Source: Hygrophila difformis
Lineage: Eukaryota; Streptophyta; Magnoliopsida; Lamiales; Acanthaceae
Direction: 5' to 3'
Assembly: GCA_030278955.1 (NCBI GenBank)
Contig: JAOANR010000009.1
Span: 34,573,504 to 34,637,503, forward strand
DNA length: 64,000 nt
Shown: positions 10,155-20,845 of the stretch, piece after piece
Layout of the letters: each line of letters opens with the position of its first letter
Position numbering within the stretch: position 1 is the first letter of the stretch
Translations under genes and position numbers: made by a program
Notes under the pieces: model-generated
Seen by the model: the letters and a program-made list of their open reading frames with translations, nothing else
Database searches by the model: none
What the model was told of the DNA's origin: nothing

Positions 10155-10413
10155 AAGGGGGAGAGGATGTGATACCCCGTAGTTATTTATTTTTGGAGTT
10201 CGACTCGATATCATGTATCCTAAATCATAAATAAACAAATTCAACTTGTTTTGAACTACGTTATGGCTTGATCCCTTCACCGGGTACGTAGGCAGCTTAG
10301 AAGTTTTAATTCTAAGTTCAGTCACAAAATAATAAAACAAACAAAAAGACTTTAGCACGAGAAAAGCCGAAACACAACTTCGAGGACGAAGTTGATTCTT
10401 AAGGAGGGTAGAC
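10155..10413 (+). other. Relic polypurine tract, LTR start and pol tail in element A
   Basis: Just after gag, AAGGGGGAGAGGATG (10155-10169) is followed by TGATACCCCG (10170), which looks like the polypurine tract and LTR start of another chromovirus. Farther on, CGAGGACGAAGTTGATTCTTAA (10381-10402, split here as CGAGGACGAAG and TTGATTCTTAA) resembles the F-E-D-E-V end of a chromovirus pol. AAGGAGGGTAGAC then precedes the real 3' LTR and is the working polypurine tract. The interior therefore looks chimeric. Confidence 0.6.
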
Positions 10414-13078
10414 TGTAATACCCGAGAATTTTGCAACATAAAATAAATAAATAAAATAAATAAATAAATATAATAAAAATGATAAAGGGATAAAGAATCA
10501 TAAAAGATGAGAAATGAAATTTAAATTAAAAAGGAATCAAAATTCCGAGAACCCGGGAAGCCGAAGACAATTTAATCGAATGAATGGGTACACGGAGACC
10601 CGACACCGATAGACTCAATAACTCGAGTCCAAATATAAATTTAGGTCCGAATAAATTTAAGATAGGAAATCGGAGCCCGAATATACCCCGGGAATCGGAA
10701 TTCGGGAGCATAGAGGGATAGAAACCCGAAAGAGAGGCGGAAAAGCACGACGGATCGCACGACCCGCCCGGACCGAAGTCCAGGCGAGAGTCGCGCGGTG
10801 GCCGCGCGGTGAAGAGGGAAGACCGCGCCACGACCGCGCCACTTGACAGATTCGCCCGTTGCGTGAATCTCTCGCCCGAACGCGGATTTTTCGACTTTCG
10901 GTTGAACATCTTCCGACCCAAGACCTTTAGGTCAGACCTTGGACGCCCTAGATCTTAAATATCTATAAATAAGACCTCCTAAGAGCTCCGAATACATTTG
11001 AAACCCTACGAAATCCTTCTATACGTCGAAACCCTAATCCCGGAGTCGTCGGAGGCACAACACCGAGAGAAGGGACTGACTTGGACGAATTTGAGATCTT
11101 CTATCGCCTTGGTAAGATCCGATCTATTCCTCTATACATTCTTGATTCGAAAACAAATCCTAACCTCATCCTTTTTCTATTCTAAACCCCCGATCCGAAT
11201 CGAGAGCGAAGAACCCGACAAACAGAGAGGATAAACGGAGGACGGGAAGCCACGCCTCCGAATCGACGATCCCGGACGCTCAACAATCGGTAAGTTAACG
11301 CTTACTTTGGTTTTGGGTTGTTAAAAGATTCGAACTATAAATGTAATGGAACCCTATCTAAAATCTGTCTACACCGGCGCAGCGTTTTTGTTGAATTTAT
11401 TCGAACCCCTTAAACATTCAAACAAGAAAACTTAAAACACGAAAAACATTTCTAAGACACTGATCTAGCTCCTGTAAAAATTTCATAATTTTTCATCGTG
11501 TTTTGATATCCGAAACTGATCGTGAACGAGCCTGCGTTAGATTTAGATCTTGAAACGATGATAGATTCCTTATTCGAACTTGTTGGTGATTTCTACCTTA
11601 GATCTAGACCGATCTAGGCTTGATGTTGAACATAAGAGTTGTAGATCTATACTTTATAAATACCTCCGTAAAATTTCAGAGTTTTCCGTAATGATTTGAT
11701 ATATGAAATCCACCCCGAACCGAACTGGTTTAAAATCGAATCTTGAAACTGGACAGAACATAGGTGCGAACTTGTTGACGTTTTTGACTATGGTTCTAGG
11801 CCGAATTAGATCTTTAGCCGAACATGAAAGTTGTAGATAATTGTCTTAAGATGGTCTCTGTAAAATTTCATCAAATTTAGAGTTCATTTGCTATGGTAGA
11901 TCTCGAAACTTTTAAACTGCTGTGTGAAAACGCGGACAGGTTTTTGCCCTGACGAAAATTGGAGTTGTTGAACTGTTTCGGTATCTCGGATCGAAAAAGT
12001 TAAAACACGAAAGTTGTAGATCTCGACGTTTTGGAGTCAGTCGTGAAATTTCGGAATTGTTAAAATTAAAACTGATTTTAAACGAATTTTAGAGTAAACT
12101 GTGGTTGACCGAGTCAAAACTTGAAATCTTGTTGAAACGGTGAAATTAACCTTTGAGGTTGAAACGGATAGAAATACTTTGAAATACGATACGCGAAACG
12201 AGAAGATTAAAATATTGCGGGTTATGACTAAGCTAGATACTGTCAATGTTCTCTGCGGCTTGGGACATAAGAGCCCAAGTGTATGTCTAGGTTGACGTAA
12301 GAGCCCTAGCGAAACACTGATCGTATGGCTAGCGGACGGATTAACTCTAATTAAAAGATCGACCATGATACTTGTGGACATAAGAGCCCAGGCGTAAGGC
12401 TGGCGGACATAAGAGCCCTACCGATGGTGATCTGTAAAAGAAACGAAACGAGACATCTATAAGAGATTCAAATCAAATCCTTGATAAAATGTGCTTTTAA
12501 ATTTATGTCAATTTATTTAATTACTTGCAAGCTATATTTATGATCTTATGAAATCCCTGTCTTTTAAATTTTGCAATTAAATAATTATTAGATGAATGAA
12601 TAAATGGGGTGTTATGTACATGTTTTCTGTAAATTTAATTAAAGGCTTTGAAACCCCATAATCATGTCTGTGTTAACTTACTCAGCAAGTTTTGCTGACC
12701 AAACCATATTTTTCCCCTGTTTGTTTCAGAGTTGAAGAATATGCATCGTCATATGCATACATGGGAATTTTGGGGAATTACATTATACTTTAAATTTTGT
12801 ATTAGACTAGATATTGCATGAACGGGCCTGTTTAACCCGTGTTTTGGCCATGTTGGCCCTATATTTAAATTCCGCTGCATTATATATGTAAATATTATTT
12901 TCCGCTGCAACTGTAAAGATATTATTTTCAAATTATATATGAATGGGCTGTTTGAATGTTTTAAATTCTGAAAAACCCTAGCCTTGCATCTCTTTAGCAA
13001 GTTCGGAGAAACCGTGTCTTGCTAGGGAGGTGTGGTGGTGACACCCCGACCTGGGTGACCAAAAACCGGGGTGTTACA
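10414..13078 (+). repeat. 3' LTR of element A
   Basis: 2665 bases against 2666 in the 5' copy. By eye, differences include a small change near 11407-11420, single-base changes near 10597, 12259 and 12421, and G/T in GTGGTGG near the end. Confidence 0.95.
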
Positions 13079-13735
13079 GTAGAGTCTGTCCATGATTCAC
13101 TTCATTGGAGACTAGAGAAGCAACGCTACTACACGGTGAAGTCTGGATACTTCTTCTTAGATCCAGAACAAGGAGTGCCCTCTGGTTGGGCTTGGATGTG
13201 GCATTCGAACATCCCGGAAAAGATTGGTATGCTACTTTATATCTTAGGTCATGAGGCTTTACCTCTCAATGGTATTTGGTTGGAATGTAAGCTCAATGGC
13301 TTAACCTCTTTCTCTTGTGTGTGGTGGGGATTATGAGGATTAGACTCATGCATTCTTCCCATATCCTTCGGTTAACATGCTGTGGGCAAAAGCAGGCATG
13401 CTTGATATGGTTAATATGCTTTATATTCTGGATGGGGCTATGCGTTGGTGGTTAGAATGGATTTTGAAGACTAATGGTTATCTTGTGTTCGCCATGTTAT
13501 GGGTCATTTGGTGTGAGCGTAACCATAGGGTGTTTACTGGTAGGTGTTTGAGGTGGGAGCAACTACTGGGGAAGTTGGGATGGCTTTATAATGCGCTTCA
13601 TGTTGCTTCGGATAAATCTAGGGTTCATCGGCATATGGCTTATGCTGCTTGGAAAGAGGATGAGGTGATGGAGATTATTGTACACACTGATGGTGTGTAA
13701 TTGCTTCGGATCGACATTATGGTTTTGAGGCGGTG
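13079..13735 (+). pseudogene. LINE zinc-binding and connector fragment
   Basis: The frame ending at 13336 gives D-S-L-H-W-R...YYTVKSGYFFLD and later W-M-W-H-S-N-I-P-E-K-I, the plant LINE RT zinc-binding domain (usual form SVKSGY ... IW....P.KI). The frame 13377-13700 contains LWVIWCERNHRVFTG, matching the IW..RN..IF.G block that precedes RNase H. TAATTGC at about 13699 ends this frame. Element B follows at 13736 after the CGGTG target copy. Confidence 0.8.
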
Positions 13736-14098
13736 TGCCATGGATCTTGGTTACTAACTTGTTTAAGAGAGATTAAGAGATGATTAGTGGAAGATTAAGA
13801 AGATGATGGATGGAAGAAGATGTACTCAAATACAAAATAAAAAGGGATAAGGAAGCTAAACCACAACAAGAGCCGTCGGGGAAGCAACCAAAGTGTAGAA
13901 ACCGTGACCTCAACCCAATCCTTCAACTCAAGCCTTGGTTTGTGTAATCAACAAGGATGCTTCAATCCAAGATTGATGAATGTTTCCCAACAAACATACA
14001 AAGGTGAGTGAGAGTGAGAATGCTCTCGGGTTTGATCTTTTGAAGAGAAAGCTTATATTTCATTCAAGCAAAAGATGATTACAATTGAAGGGGGAGGA

Positions 14099-14108
14099 CA
14101 TATATATA
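14099..14108 (-). promoter_or_regulatory. TATA box of the element B 3' LTR
   Basis: CCTATATATA on the minus strand, with the same site at about 21857-21865 in the 5' LTR. The motif array begins about 55 bases upstream of it. Confidence 0.6.
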
Positions 14109-14162
14109 GGTCAAACCCCTTGGAAAACAAAAGAAATGAAAAATACATCAAAAATAGGCCAG

Positions 14163-14556
14163 ATGCGGTTTTAAGGGGAGTGATGCGGTTTATACCGCAT
14201 CGATGCGGTATAAACCGCATTGAGCACAAAGACAGCATCAGGTCCATAAAACCCTACCTATTGCAAGAAAAATAAGGCAATGCGGTTTAGTGGGGCAATG
14301 CGGTGTTTATACCGCATTGGACATTAATACCGCATTGAACACTTAGGAAAATAAAAACTAATATAATACAGATGCGATTTTTAGGCGATGCGGTTTATGG
14401 GTATTTCGCATTGACTAAAACCGCATTGGGGAAACTAGGAAAAATATACTAAGGCAAATGCGAATTGGGGGAAGGCTGAAGGGATCAATGCGGTCTTTCG
14501 AAACCGCACTGGGGCGATGCGGTTTATACCGCATCGATGCGGTATAGACCGCATTG
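14163..14556. repeat. Array of ATGCGGT / ACCGCAT motifs in the B 3' LTR
   Basis: Many copies of ATGCGGT and its complement ACCGCAT. They are often paired as ATGCGGTTTATACCGCAT (18 bases, near-palindromic), sometimes back to back with CGATGCGG. Spacers are unequal. It lies in U3 of the minus-strand LTR. Confidence 0.85.
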
Positions 14557-14824
14557 CTTAAAGCGCATCAAGTAGAGCGCATTGATGCCCATGCCTTAGA
14601 CAATATTCGCATGCTCTTATTTTCTACACTATTACAAAATATAATATCCGACCATTCTCCGACTTGTCCGAAAATTGTCCGGCGATTCGACGGCGGCTCC
14701 GGTCGACCTCCAGCCAACTTCCGGCCAATTTTCCGGCGAGCTCCGTTTTGTCCTTCGGTGATGCTCCGGTGCTCCGGCAACTCCTCCGATAACTTTCCGG
14801 CGACTCTCCGGTGACGGCGATGGC

Positions 14825-16618
14825 TTAATACTTCAAATCAGAGGAAGAGAACACTTCTTCCAGGTTATGACGTTTGGGCTCCGTGGTTGGAATCCCTCCA
14901 GTTTCATCGAGTTGGATCATGATCAATGCTTTCGGATTGCGGCCTTCCTCGTTGTTGATCGCTTCTTGGAATTCCTCGGTCTTAAAAAGGGCTGCAATCC
15001 GGTCCATGAATTTCTTTGCCCGACTCCTGGAGTGTGGTCCTGGTGGGACTATTAGTGCTGTAGATTTGGCTCCCACGCCATCCCCTCCCCCTTGAGGAGG
15101 TTGAGCCATCAACCGAACAAGCTCCTCACCATCTTCCTCGTAGAGGGCGAGATCTAAAACATTAAAAGTCGCATTAACTCCATACTCTGGAGGCAGTTCT
15201 AACCTGTAGGCGTTGTCATTGATTTTTTCCAAAACTCTGAATGGACCGTCTCCCCACGGGGAAAGTTTGTCTCGCCTTTTCATTGGAAATCTCTCCTTTC
15301 TCATATGGAACCAGACCCAATCCCCGGGCTTCAGTAGCAACTTCTTCCGTCCTCTATTGGCATACTTTGCATATGTTTCCGTGGCCTTCTTGAGGCTTTC
15401 CTGGACGTTCCGATGTAACTCCTGTATAGCCCGAGCCTTGTCCCTGCCATTAACATTAAAATGCTCATTGCGGGGCAATGACAGCAAATCAACAGGGGTT
15501 AGAGGGTTGAAACCATAGACAGTTTCGAACAGTGACATGTTAGTGGCACTGTGGACGTGTCTATTATATGCAAACTCTATGTAAGACAGACACTCGTCCC
15601 AGCTCTTATAGCTTGAAGCTGTGATAATCCGCAGCAGATTCCGTAACACTCTGTTGAAGGCTTCAGTTTGCCCGTCTGTTTGAGGGTGATATGCTGTGGA
15701 GAATAACAGCTTCGTGCCAATCTCATGCCAAAGAGATTTCGAGAAATAGCTGACAAATTTCGTGTCTCTGCCCGACACGATCGTCTTACGGATCCCATGG
15801 AGACGCACCACTTCCTTGAAGAATAATTTGGCAATGTGGTGGGCGTCATTGGTCTTCGTGCAAGGAATAAAATGTGCCCTCTTGCTGAAGCGATCTACCA
15901 CTACAAATATTGAATCCTTGTTTCGAGCAGTCCGTGGTAGTCCTAGCACGAAGTCCATAGAAAGATCTATCCATGGTCCCTCGGGAATTGGTAGAGGCAT
16001 ATATAACCCATGTGTCTTCGAAGTGGATTTCGCCTTCAGACAGATGATGCACTTGGATATCAGATCATCCACTTCCTTCCTCATTCCCAGCCAGTAAAAT
16101 CGTTCACTCAAAATACCAAAAGTGGCAGTCCTCCCGAAATGTCCCATAAGGTCTCCGCTGTGGACTTCTTTGATCAATAACTTTTGAACGGATCCCTTAG
16201 GAATGCACAGCCGGTTCTCGAAGTATAAAAATCCATCAAGTCTAGAAATTTCCTTGAACCCGTGCCTTTCGATTTCTGCCCAAATTTCCTTAAAATTAGG
16301 ATCAGTGGCATATTGATCCTTAATATGCTCGAAGCCTATAAGATGTGTCGTGGCAATGGCCGCCAAAGCTGTCCTCCGGGATAGAGCATCTGCAATAATA
16401 TTTTCCTTCCCCTTTTTGTACTTAAGCACGTAAGGGAAAGTCTCGATAAATCCGCTCCAGCGTGCGTGTCTCTTCCCTAGTTGTCCCTGGTTCCAAATAT
16501 GCTTGAGGGTCTCGTGGTCCGTATGGATGATGAACTCACGACCCCGAAGGTAGTGTTTCCATGTCTTTAACGCTTGAACCACATCGTAGAGTTCTTTGTC
16601 GTATGTTGAATAATTCAA
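14825..16618 (-). CDS. pol: Element B RNase H and integrase frame
   Basis: Open frame of 597 codons. Residues 1-80 are the RNase H end (YDKELYDVVQALKTW, TDHETLKHIW). Residues 153-193 are the HHCC zinc domain. The integrase core has D222 (S-M-D-F) and E319 (Q-T-E-A), but the second catalytic residue, 36 positions before E319, is Gly283 in IVSGRDTKF, where Asp is expected (one-base change at 15771). The usual GP-rich C-terminal integrase block follows (W-F-H-M-R-K-E-R-F-P). The last 85 codons lie in the 3' LTR. An in-frame TAG at 16619-16621 separates it from the preceding part. Integration activity is probably lost. Confidence 0.88.
   Translation of the reverse strand: MNYSTYDKELYDVVQALKTWKHYLRGREFIIHTDHETLKHIWNQGQLGKRHARWSGFIETFPYVLKYKKGKENIIADALSRRTALAAIATTHLIGFEHIKDQYATDPNFKEIWAEIERHGFKEISRLDGFLYFENRLCIPKGSVQKLLIKEVHSGDLMGHFGRTATFGILSERFYWLGMRKEVDDLISKCIICLKAKSTSKTHGLYMPLPIPEGPWIDLSMDFVLGLPRTARNKDSIFVVVDRFSKRAHFIPCTKTNDAHHIAKLFFKEVVRLHGIRKTIVSGRDTKFVSYFSKSLWHEIGTKLLFSTAYHPQTDGQTEAFNRVLRNLLRIITASSYKSWDECLSYIEFAYNRHVHSATNMSLFETVYGFNPLTPVDLLSLPRNEHFNVNGRDKARAIQELHRNVQESLKKATETYAKYANRGRKKLLLKPGDWVWFHMRKERFPMKRRDKLSPWGDGPFRVLEKINDNAYRLELPPEYGVNATFNVLDLALYEEDGEELVRLMAQPPQGGGDGVGAKSTALIVPPGPHSRSRAKKFMDRIAALFKTEEFQEAINNEEGRNPKALIMIQLDETGGIPTTEPKRHNLEEVFSSSDLKY
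15081..15092 (-). other. Polypurine tract of element B
   Basis: GGGGGAGGGGA on the minus strand, directly next to the 3' LTR; it primes plus-strand DNA synthesis in this class of element. Confidence 0.8.
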
Positions 16619-16933
16619 CTACGCGCCAGGGAACTTTTCGCTGTGGTATGCCACTGGCTTTCCATTCTGCAGTAAAACTGCTCCCATGCCGGTGCCCGAT
16701 GCATCGCACTCTACCTCGAACGGTAGATCAAAATCTAGTAGGGCCAGTACCGGTGAATGAGTCAGCTTGCTCTTCAGTTCTTCAAAACTTTTCTGCTCAG
16801 GCGGTCCCCACTTGTATACAAGTCCTTTCTTTAGCAGCGAAGTCAGGGGTGCCGCAATCAAACTAAAATTCGGTACGAATCTCCGGAAGAATCCACACAG
16901 ACCCAGAAATTGGCGAATTTCGTGCACGCTCAT
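16619..16933 (-). pseudogene. Element B RT/RNase H connection fragment
   Basis: Contains IRQFLGLCGFFRRFVPNFS and the RNase H start (F-E-V-E-C-D-A-S-G-T-G-M-G-A-V-L). Same frame as the integrase segment; the TAG between them reads as CAG>TAG (L-N-Y-S-T-Y follows). The frame is entered through a frameshift near 17030 from the RT segment. Confidence 0.85.
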
Positions 16934-16959
16934 TGGTGGCTTCCATTCCGAGATCGCTT

Positions 16960-18063
16960 TTATTTTCGTCTCATCGACCTTAAGACCGCCACGCTCAACA
17001 ATATACCCGAGGAATGAGAGTTCAGTTGCATGAAAAGTGACTTTTCCTTGTTGGCGTATAACCGAACTTCCCGTAACCTGTTCAGTACCTGTTGAACATG
17101 GGAAAGGTGATCAGACTCACTAGAACTATACACTAAAATGTCATCAAAATATACAACTACAAATTTATTAATAAAGGGACGAAGGGTCTCATTCATAAGC
17201 CGCATGAATGTTGAAGGCGCGTTCTTTAGGCCGAATGGCATGACTAGCCATTCATAAAGTCCAAATTTTGTCTTGAACGCCGTCTTCCATTCATCTCCCG
17301 GTTGCAACCGGATTTGATGATAACCACTTCGTAAATCAATTTTTGAGAAAATGCTGGCATGACCCAGCTCGTCAAGCACGTCGTCCAAACGCGGGATTGG
17401 GTGCCGATACTTGATGGTAATCGCCTTCACAGCTAGGCAATCTACACACATGCGCCATGTTCCGTCTTTCTTGGGAACCAATAGGACAGGCACAGCACAC
17501 GGCGAGAGGCTTTCTCGGACCCAACCCTTGTTCACAAGCTCCTGCACTTGCCTCTGCACTTCTTTAGTCTCCTCCGGATTCATTCGGTAGGCTGGTCGGT
17601 TCGGAATTGAAGCGCCTGGCACGAAATCGATTTGATGTTCGATGCCTCGTAACGGTGGTAGACCAGCCGAAACTTCTTCCGGGAAGATATCCGAATTTTC
17701 GTCTAACATCCTGGAAAAATTCACAGGGATATCAGGTGCAGCAGTACAAGTTCTATGAATATCATCAACAGGTTTTGCATAAGCAAGGAAACAGTAACAT
17801 GTCAAGCTTGGTGCGTGCATTGTTTGCTCAAAATTGGTTTGCGTCGTCAGTAGGCAAGTGTTGGCAGATGTACTTTTGATGCACAGGGTCTTTCCCTTGT
17901 CTTTTGATTTTCGTTCGGCCTCATCCTTCTTCATGTTGGCACGCAGAATCTCTTGATCTGCTAAAACCATCTTCACGGACAGTGGCTTGCCATTTATTTT
18001 TTTTTTGCTAAAAAATAAAAGACAAACAATTGGCACGACCCTTGTATTTGACATCGCGATCAT
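16960..18063 (-). pseudogene. Element B reverse transcriptase frame
   Basis: Contains the gypsy RT blocks: W-V-R-E-S-L-S-P-C-A-V-P-V-L-L-V-P-K-K-D-G-T-W-R-M-C, the ASIFSKIDLRSGYHQI block, the KTAFKTKFGLYEWLVMPFGL block and the catalytic VVVYFDDILVYS (plus-strand bases near 17130-17165). It lies in a different frame from gag and RNase H. A T-rich run at 17996-18008 marks one shift and 17030 the other. All RT catalytic blocks are present, but the element cannot make one polyprotein. Confidence 0.88.
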
Positions 18064-18877
18064 ATAACCACGGTCGGCCTAGCAGAATGTGACAAGCGGT
18101 CATTGGAATGACGTCACAAATTACGCTGTCAGAATAGGACCCGATCATGATAGGAATTTTTGCTTGTCGGTTGACTTTCAGGTCGCTATTGTCATTCATC
18201 CAGTGGAGGTGGTAGGGACTCGGATGTTCTTCAGTAGAGATGCCTAACCTGCGAACAACATCAGCACTCACAGCATTAGTGCAACTCCCATTATCAACAA
18301 TTACAGAAGCAACATTTCCCTTTAAATCACAATGACAGTAAAATAAATTCTCCCGTTGCTCGTCAACACGAGGTTTTTCTTCAGATCGTTCAGCACTGAG
18401 AGTTCGCATGGCCACCAGATTGGTCAAAGTGCGATCCTCTTCGACTGTTTCCTCGACTGCGTAGAATTCTTCACTGTCATCGGAGTACTCATTTTCTTCT
18501 CTCTCAGCCGGTGGAGGATTTTCATCGTCAGAGTCTATGATTCTCCAAGATCCGTCCTCCAAGAGTGCAGCTCTTTTGGTGAAAGGGCACTCAGGTGAGT
18601 AATGTCCCTTTCGACCGCATTTGAAGCACGTGACCTCCTTCTTCCGATCCTTTTCAAATTTAGGCCTCTCGATGACCGCAGGTTTAGGACCTTCCGGACG
18701 GTAGGTCTTAAATTCTTTGGCCATTTCGAAGCCCTTCGGTTTTGGCTTATCGTCCCTTGGAATGAATGTCTTTTGATTCCAAGGTTTCTGGGAACTGGAT
18801 CTGGAATCATGTCGGTACTGATGTTTCTGCACTCGAGGTCGCTCATCGGTATCAAGTTTCATGGCTAACTCCACCAA
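18008..18877 (-). pseudogene. Element B zinc knuckle and protease frame
   Basis: A CCHC knuckle (CFKCGRKGHYSPEC, plus-strand bases near 18588-18630) follows a basic linker. An acidic stretch precedes the aspartic protease signature VDNGSCTNAV near 18290 (usual form I-D-G-G-S-C-T-N in some chromoviruses), with ILLGRPWLYD downstream. A TAA at about 18892 separates it from gag in the same frame. Confidence 0.85.
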
Positions 18878-18892
18878 ATCGGACAGAATGTC

Positions 18893-19930
18893 TTATGGCC
18901 GAAGCTTCGCCTCCTTTCGGATCTCGACTCGGAGTCCCTTGAAAAATCTAGACTTTGTGATGCCTTCGTCTTTGATCACTCCAGCTTTCAGTAAGAGAGT
19001 CTCCATCTCTTTGTAGAACTCCTCTACCGACCTGTTCCCTTGAACAAGAAATGCAAGCTTATCATATAAGTCATGTCGGTAGTGGGATGGAACAAATCTG
19101 TTCTCCATTGTGCGCGTCAGTGTCGCGCAAGTCTGAATTAGATCATAGCCATTCCGATGAATGTCATGAGTCACTTTCTGCCACCATACCAACACATAAT
19201 CCTTGAAAGCACAGACGGCCACATTGACCTTTTTGATGTCCGCGTAGTTATGGCAGTTGAAAATGAGCTCCATCGAATGCTTCCACTCAAGAAATTCATC
19301 CGGGTTGGATGTACCCTTGCATGGAGGAATGTCGAACTTGATCCCTTTCAAGTCTCGGTCGGGCTCGTCCTGACGATTATTCCGGTGGGGGTTCCAGTAG
19401 ACATCATCTTCTTCGGGATCTGATTCCGATTCATGCTGTTGATGCCTGGCTGGTCGGTGTGGAGCAGGAATCCGTGGAGGTTGGAGATTTGCGGGTGTCT
19501 GAGGCACAGGATTGTTCCGGCCACCTCGTCCGGGTCCCTGATGTTGGGCCTCGAGTTCGGCTTCAGCATCCTCCATTTCGTGTGCTTGAACACCCTGTGG
19601 TCCACTGTGGTGGCTGCAAGGGGTTCCGGATATAGACGGAGGAGTGGCTTGTGGAGTGGCCTGGGGAGTTTGCTTGTCAAACACTTCCTGAATTTTTAGC
19701 TCAAGATGCCTCATGACTTCAGATTCGACAGCAGTGTCGTGCATGGTCATGTCGTCCTTGAAAGAGTCGACCCGCTGATTCAAATCATCCATCCTTTGGT
19801 CCATGATGTCCATCCTCTGATCAACGTTGTCCAAACGACCAGTCATTTTCAACAGTACGTCCATCATATCCTTGTTAGTCGGTTGTCCTGAACCTGCCAT
19901 GATAATACTAGACAAAAAAATATTAAGCAA
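18893..19930 (-). CDS. gag: Element B gag, N-terminal frame
   Basis: 345 codons. Residues about 20-60 form a heptad-like coiled coil (repeated MDQRMD and NQRVD units). A Pro/Gln-rich linker follows. The capsid domain runs from about residue 195 (GTSNPDEFLEWKHSMELIF, then YVLVWWQK-like block, ENRFVPSHYRHDLYDKL, VQGNRSVEEFYKEMETLL). It ends at TAA, in frame with the downstream zinc knuckle. The start at 19930 is chosen because it is the first ATG of the frame, shortly after the leader; a second ATG eleven codons later is also possible. Confidence 0.85.
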   Translation of the reverse strand: MLNIFLSSIIMAGSGQPTNKDMMDVLLKMTGRLDNVDQRMDIMDQRMDDLNQRVDSFKDDMTMHDTAVESEVMRHLELKIQEVFDKQTPQATPQATPPSISGTPCSHHSGPQGVQAHEMEDAEAELEAQHQGPGRGGRNNPVPQTPANLQPPRIPAPHRPARHQQHESESDPEEDDVYWNPHRNNRQDEPDRDLKGIKFDIPPCKGTSNPDEFLEWKHSMELIFNCHNYADIKKVNVAVCAFKDYVLVWWQKVTHDIHRNGYDLIQTCATLTRTMENRFVPSHYRHDLYDKLAFLVQGNRSVEEFYKEMETLLLKAGVIKDEGITKSRFFKGLRVEIRKEAKLRP

Positions 19931-20340
19931 TATCTGAAAGGATAATATTAAAATTAAGTAAGCAAAAGGAGATGAAAATATTAGGTAAAATAACAGAGGG
20001 AATTTATCTGGATCACTCGGAAATATCGCTCAGTTTGCTCACAACCCGATGGCGGAATGCTGGTTTGATGCACAATCTGGTATGAAATGCAGTCCACGGT
20101 GATCACAAACAAATGCCCAAGTGTTCAGAGAGTGTGGTCAGAAATATGGGACGCGCAGTACAGGGAACAAATGTTACTGCTCGACTCGATCAAAATTATA
20201 AGTCGGAATTATGTATCATGCAATGCACACAATTATGTTCAACACCTTATGCGAGCAATTATCACAGCAACAGTGTATCTGGCCCCAATATAGAAGTGTA
20301 AAATAAAACCTCACTAAACACTCGGAAATAACCCAGAATA

Positions 20341-20472
20341 CTCAAATGACTTCTCGGGCTAGGTTTCACAAAGTGCCAGTCCAATATCCACTTTATTGTA
20401 AAAATTACTCAAGTGGCTTCTTGGGCTAGGGTTTCACAATTGTGCCAGTCCGATATTCACCTTATTGTATTC
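20341..20472 (-). repeat. Tandem duplication of about 68 bp in the B leader
   Basis: Two imperfect copies of a segment with GGGCTAGG...TTTCACAA...GTGCCAGTCC...ATTGTA, the second starting at about 20408. It lies in the untranslated leader between the primer-binding site and gag. Confidence 0.7.
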
Positions 20473-20559
20473 CACTCAAGAAAATAGAAAATAGAAGTAA
20501 CTAACCCAAGTGAAGGAATAAGAAAATTTCCAACACTTAGAAAATAAAAAATCTTCAGT

Positions 20560-20845
20560 CAATGCAGTTTACAGGTTCAATTCGAATTGGGTGTCAAACT
20601 GCATTGAGGGCAAAAGACCGAATTGATGCGTCCTTGGTGCTTGGTGCGAAATCCTCAGGCAATTCGGTTTTAGAGGCAATTCGGTTTATGTGGAAGACCG
20701 AATTGAGCACTTAGACCGAATTGATGGTGGAAACCGAATTGAGGGCTGAGCCTTGGCAAAATTCTTCACCTGGAGGGTCGATGCGGTCTATGAAGGGCAA
20801 TGCGGTTTATACCGATATGAGGGAATTGATTTCGAATTGGATGGT
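20560..20845. repeat. AATTCGGT / ACCGAATT motif array in the B leader
   Basis: Repeated CAATTCGGTTT and ACCGAATTGA, with a few AATGCGGT copies. It is a variant of the LTR motif (AATGCGGT changed to AATTCGGT), again in inverted pairs, downstream of the predicted transcription start. Confidence 0.75.

Larger units (their letters stand above)
5624..13078 (+). mobile_element. Element A: gag-only LTR retrotransposon (TR-GAG type)
   Basis: Starts TGTAATACCC, ends GGTGTTACA, with GTAGA target copies at 5619-5623 and 13079-13083. Two LTRs of about 2.67 kb enclose a 2.1-kb interior holding only a gag frame. There is a primer-binding site matching initiator tRNA-Met but no protease, reverse transcriptase, RNase H or integrase. 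This is the architecture of non-autonomous TR-GAG elements. About ten differences between the LTRs were spotted by eye, which implies a recent insertion. It interrupts the LINE zinc-binding region. Confidence 0.93.
13736..15080 (-). repeat. 3' LTR of element B
   Basis: 1345 bases, matching 21488-22804. It contains the AATGCGGT motif array and the last 85 codons of pol. It is longer than the other copy partly through a 20-base extra array unit near 14198-14217. Confidence 0.92.
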
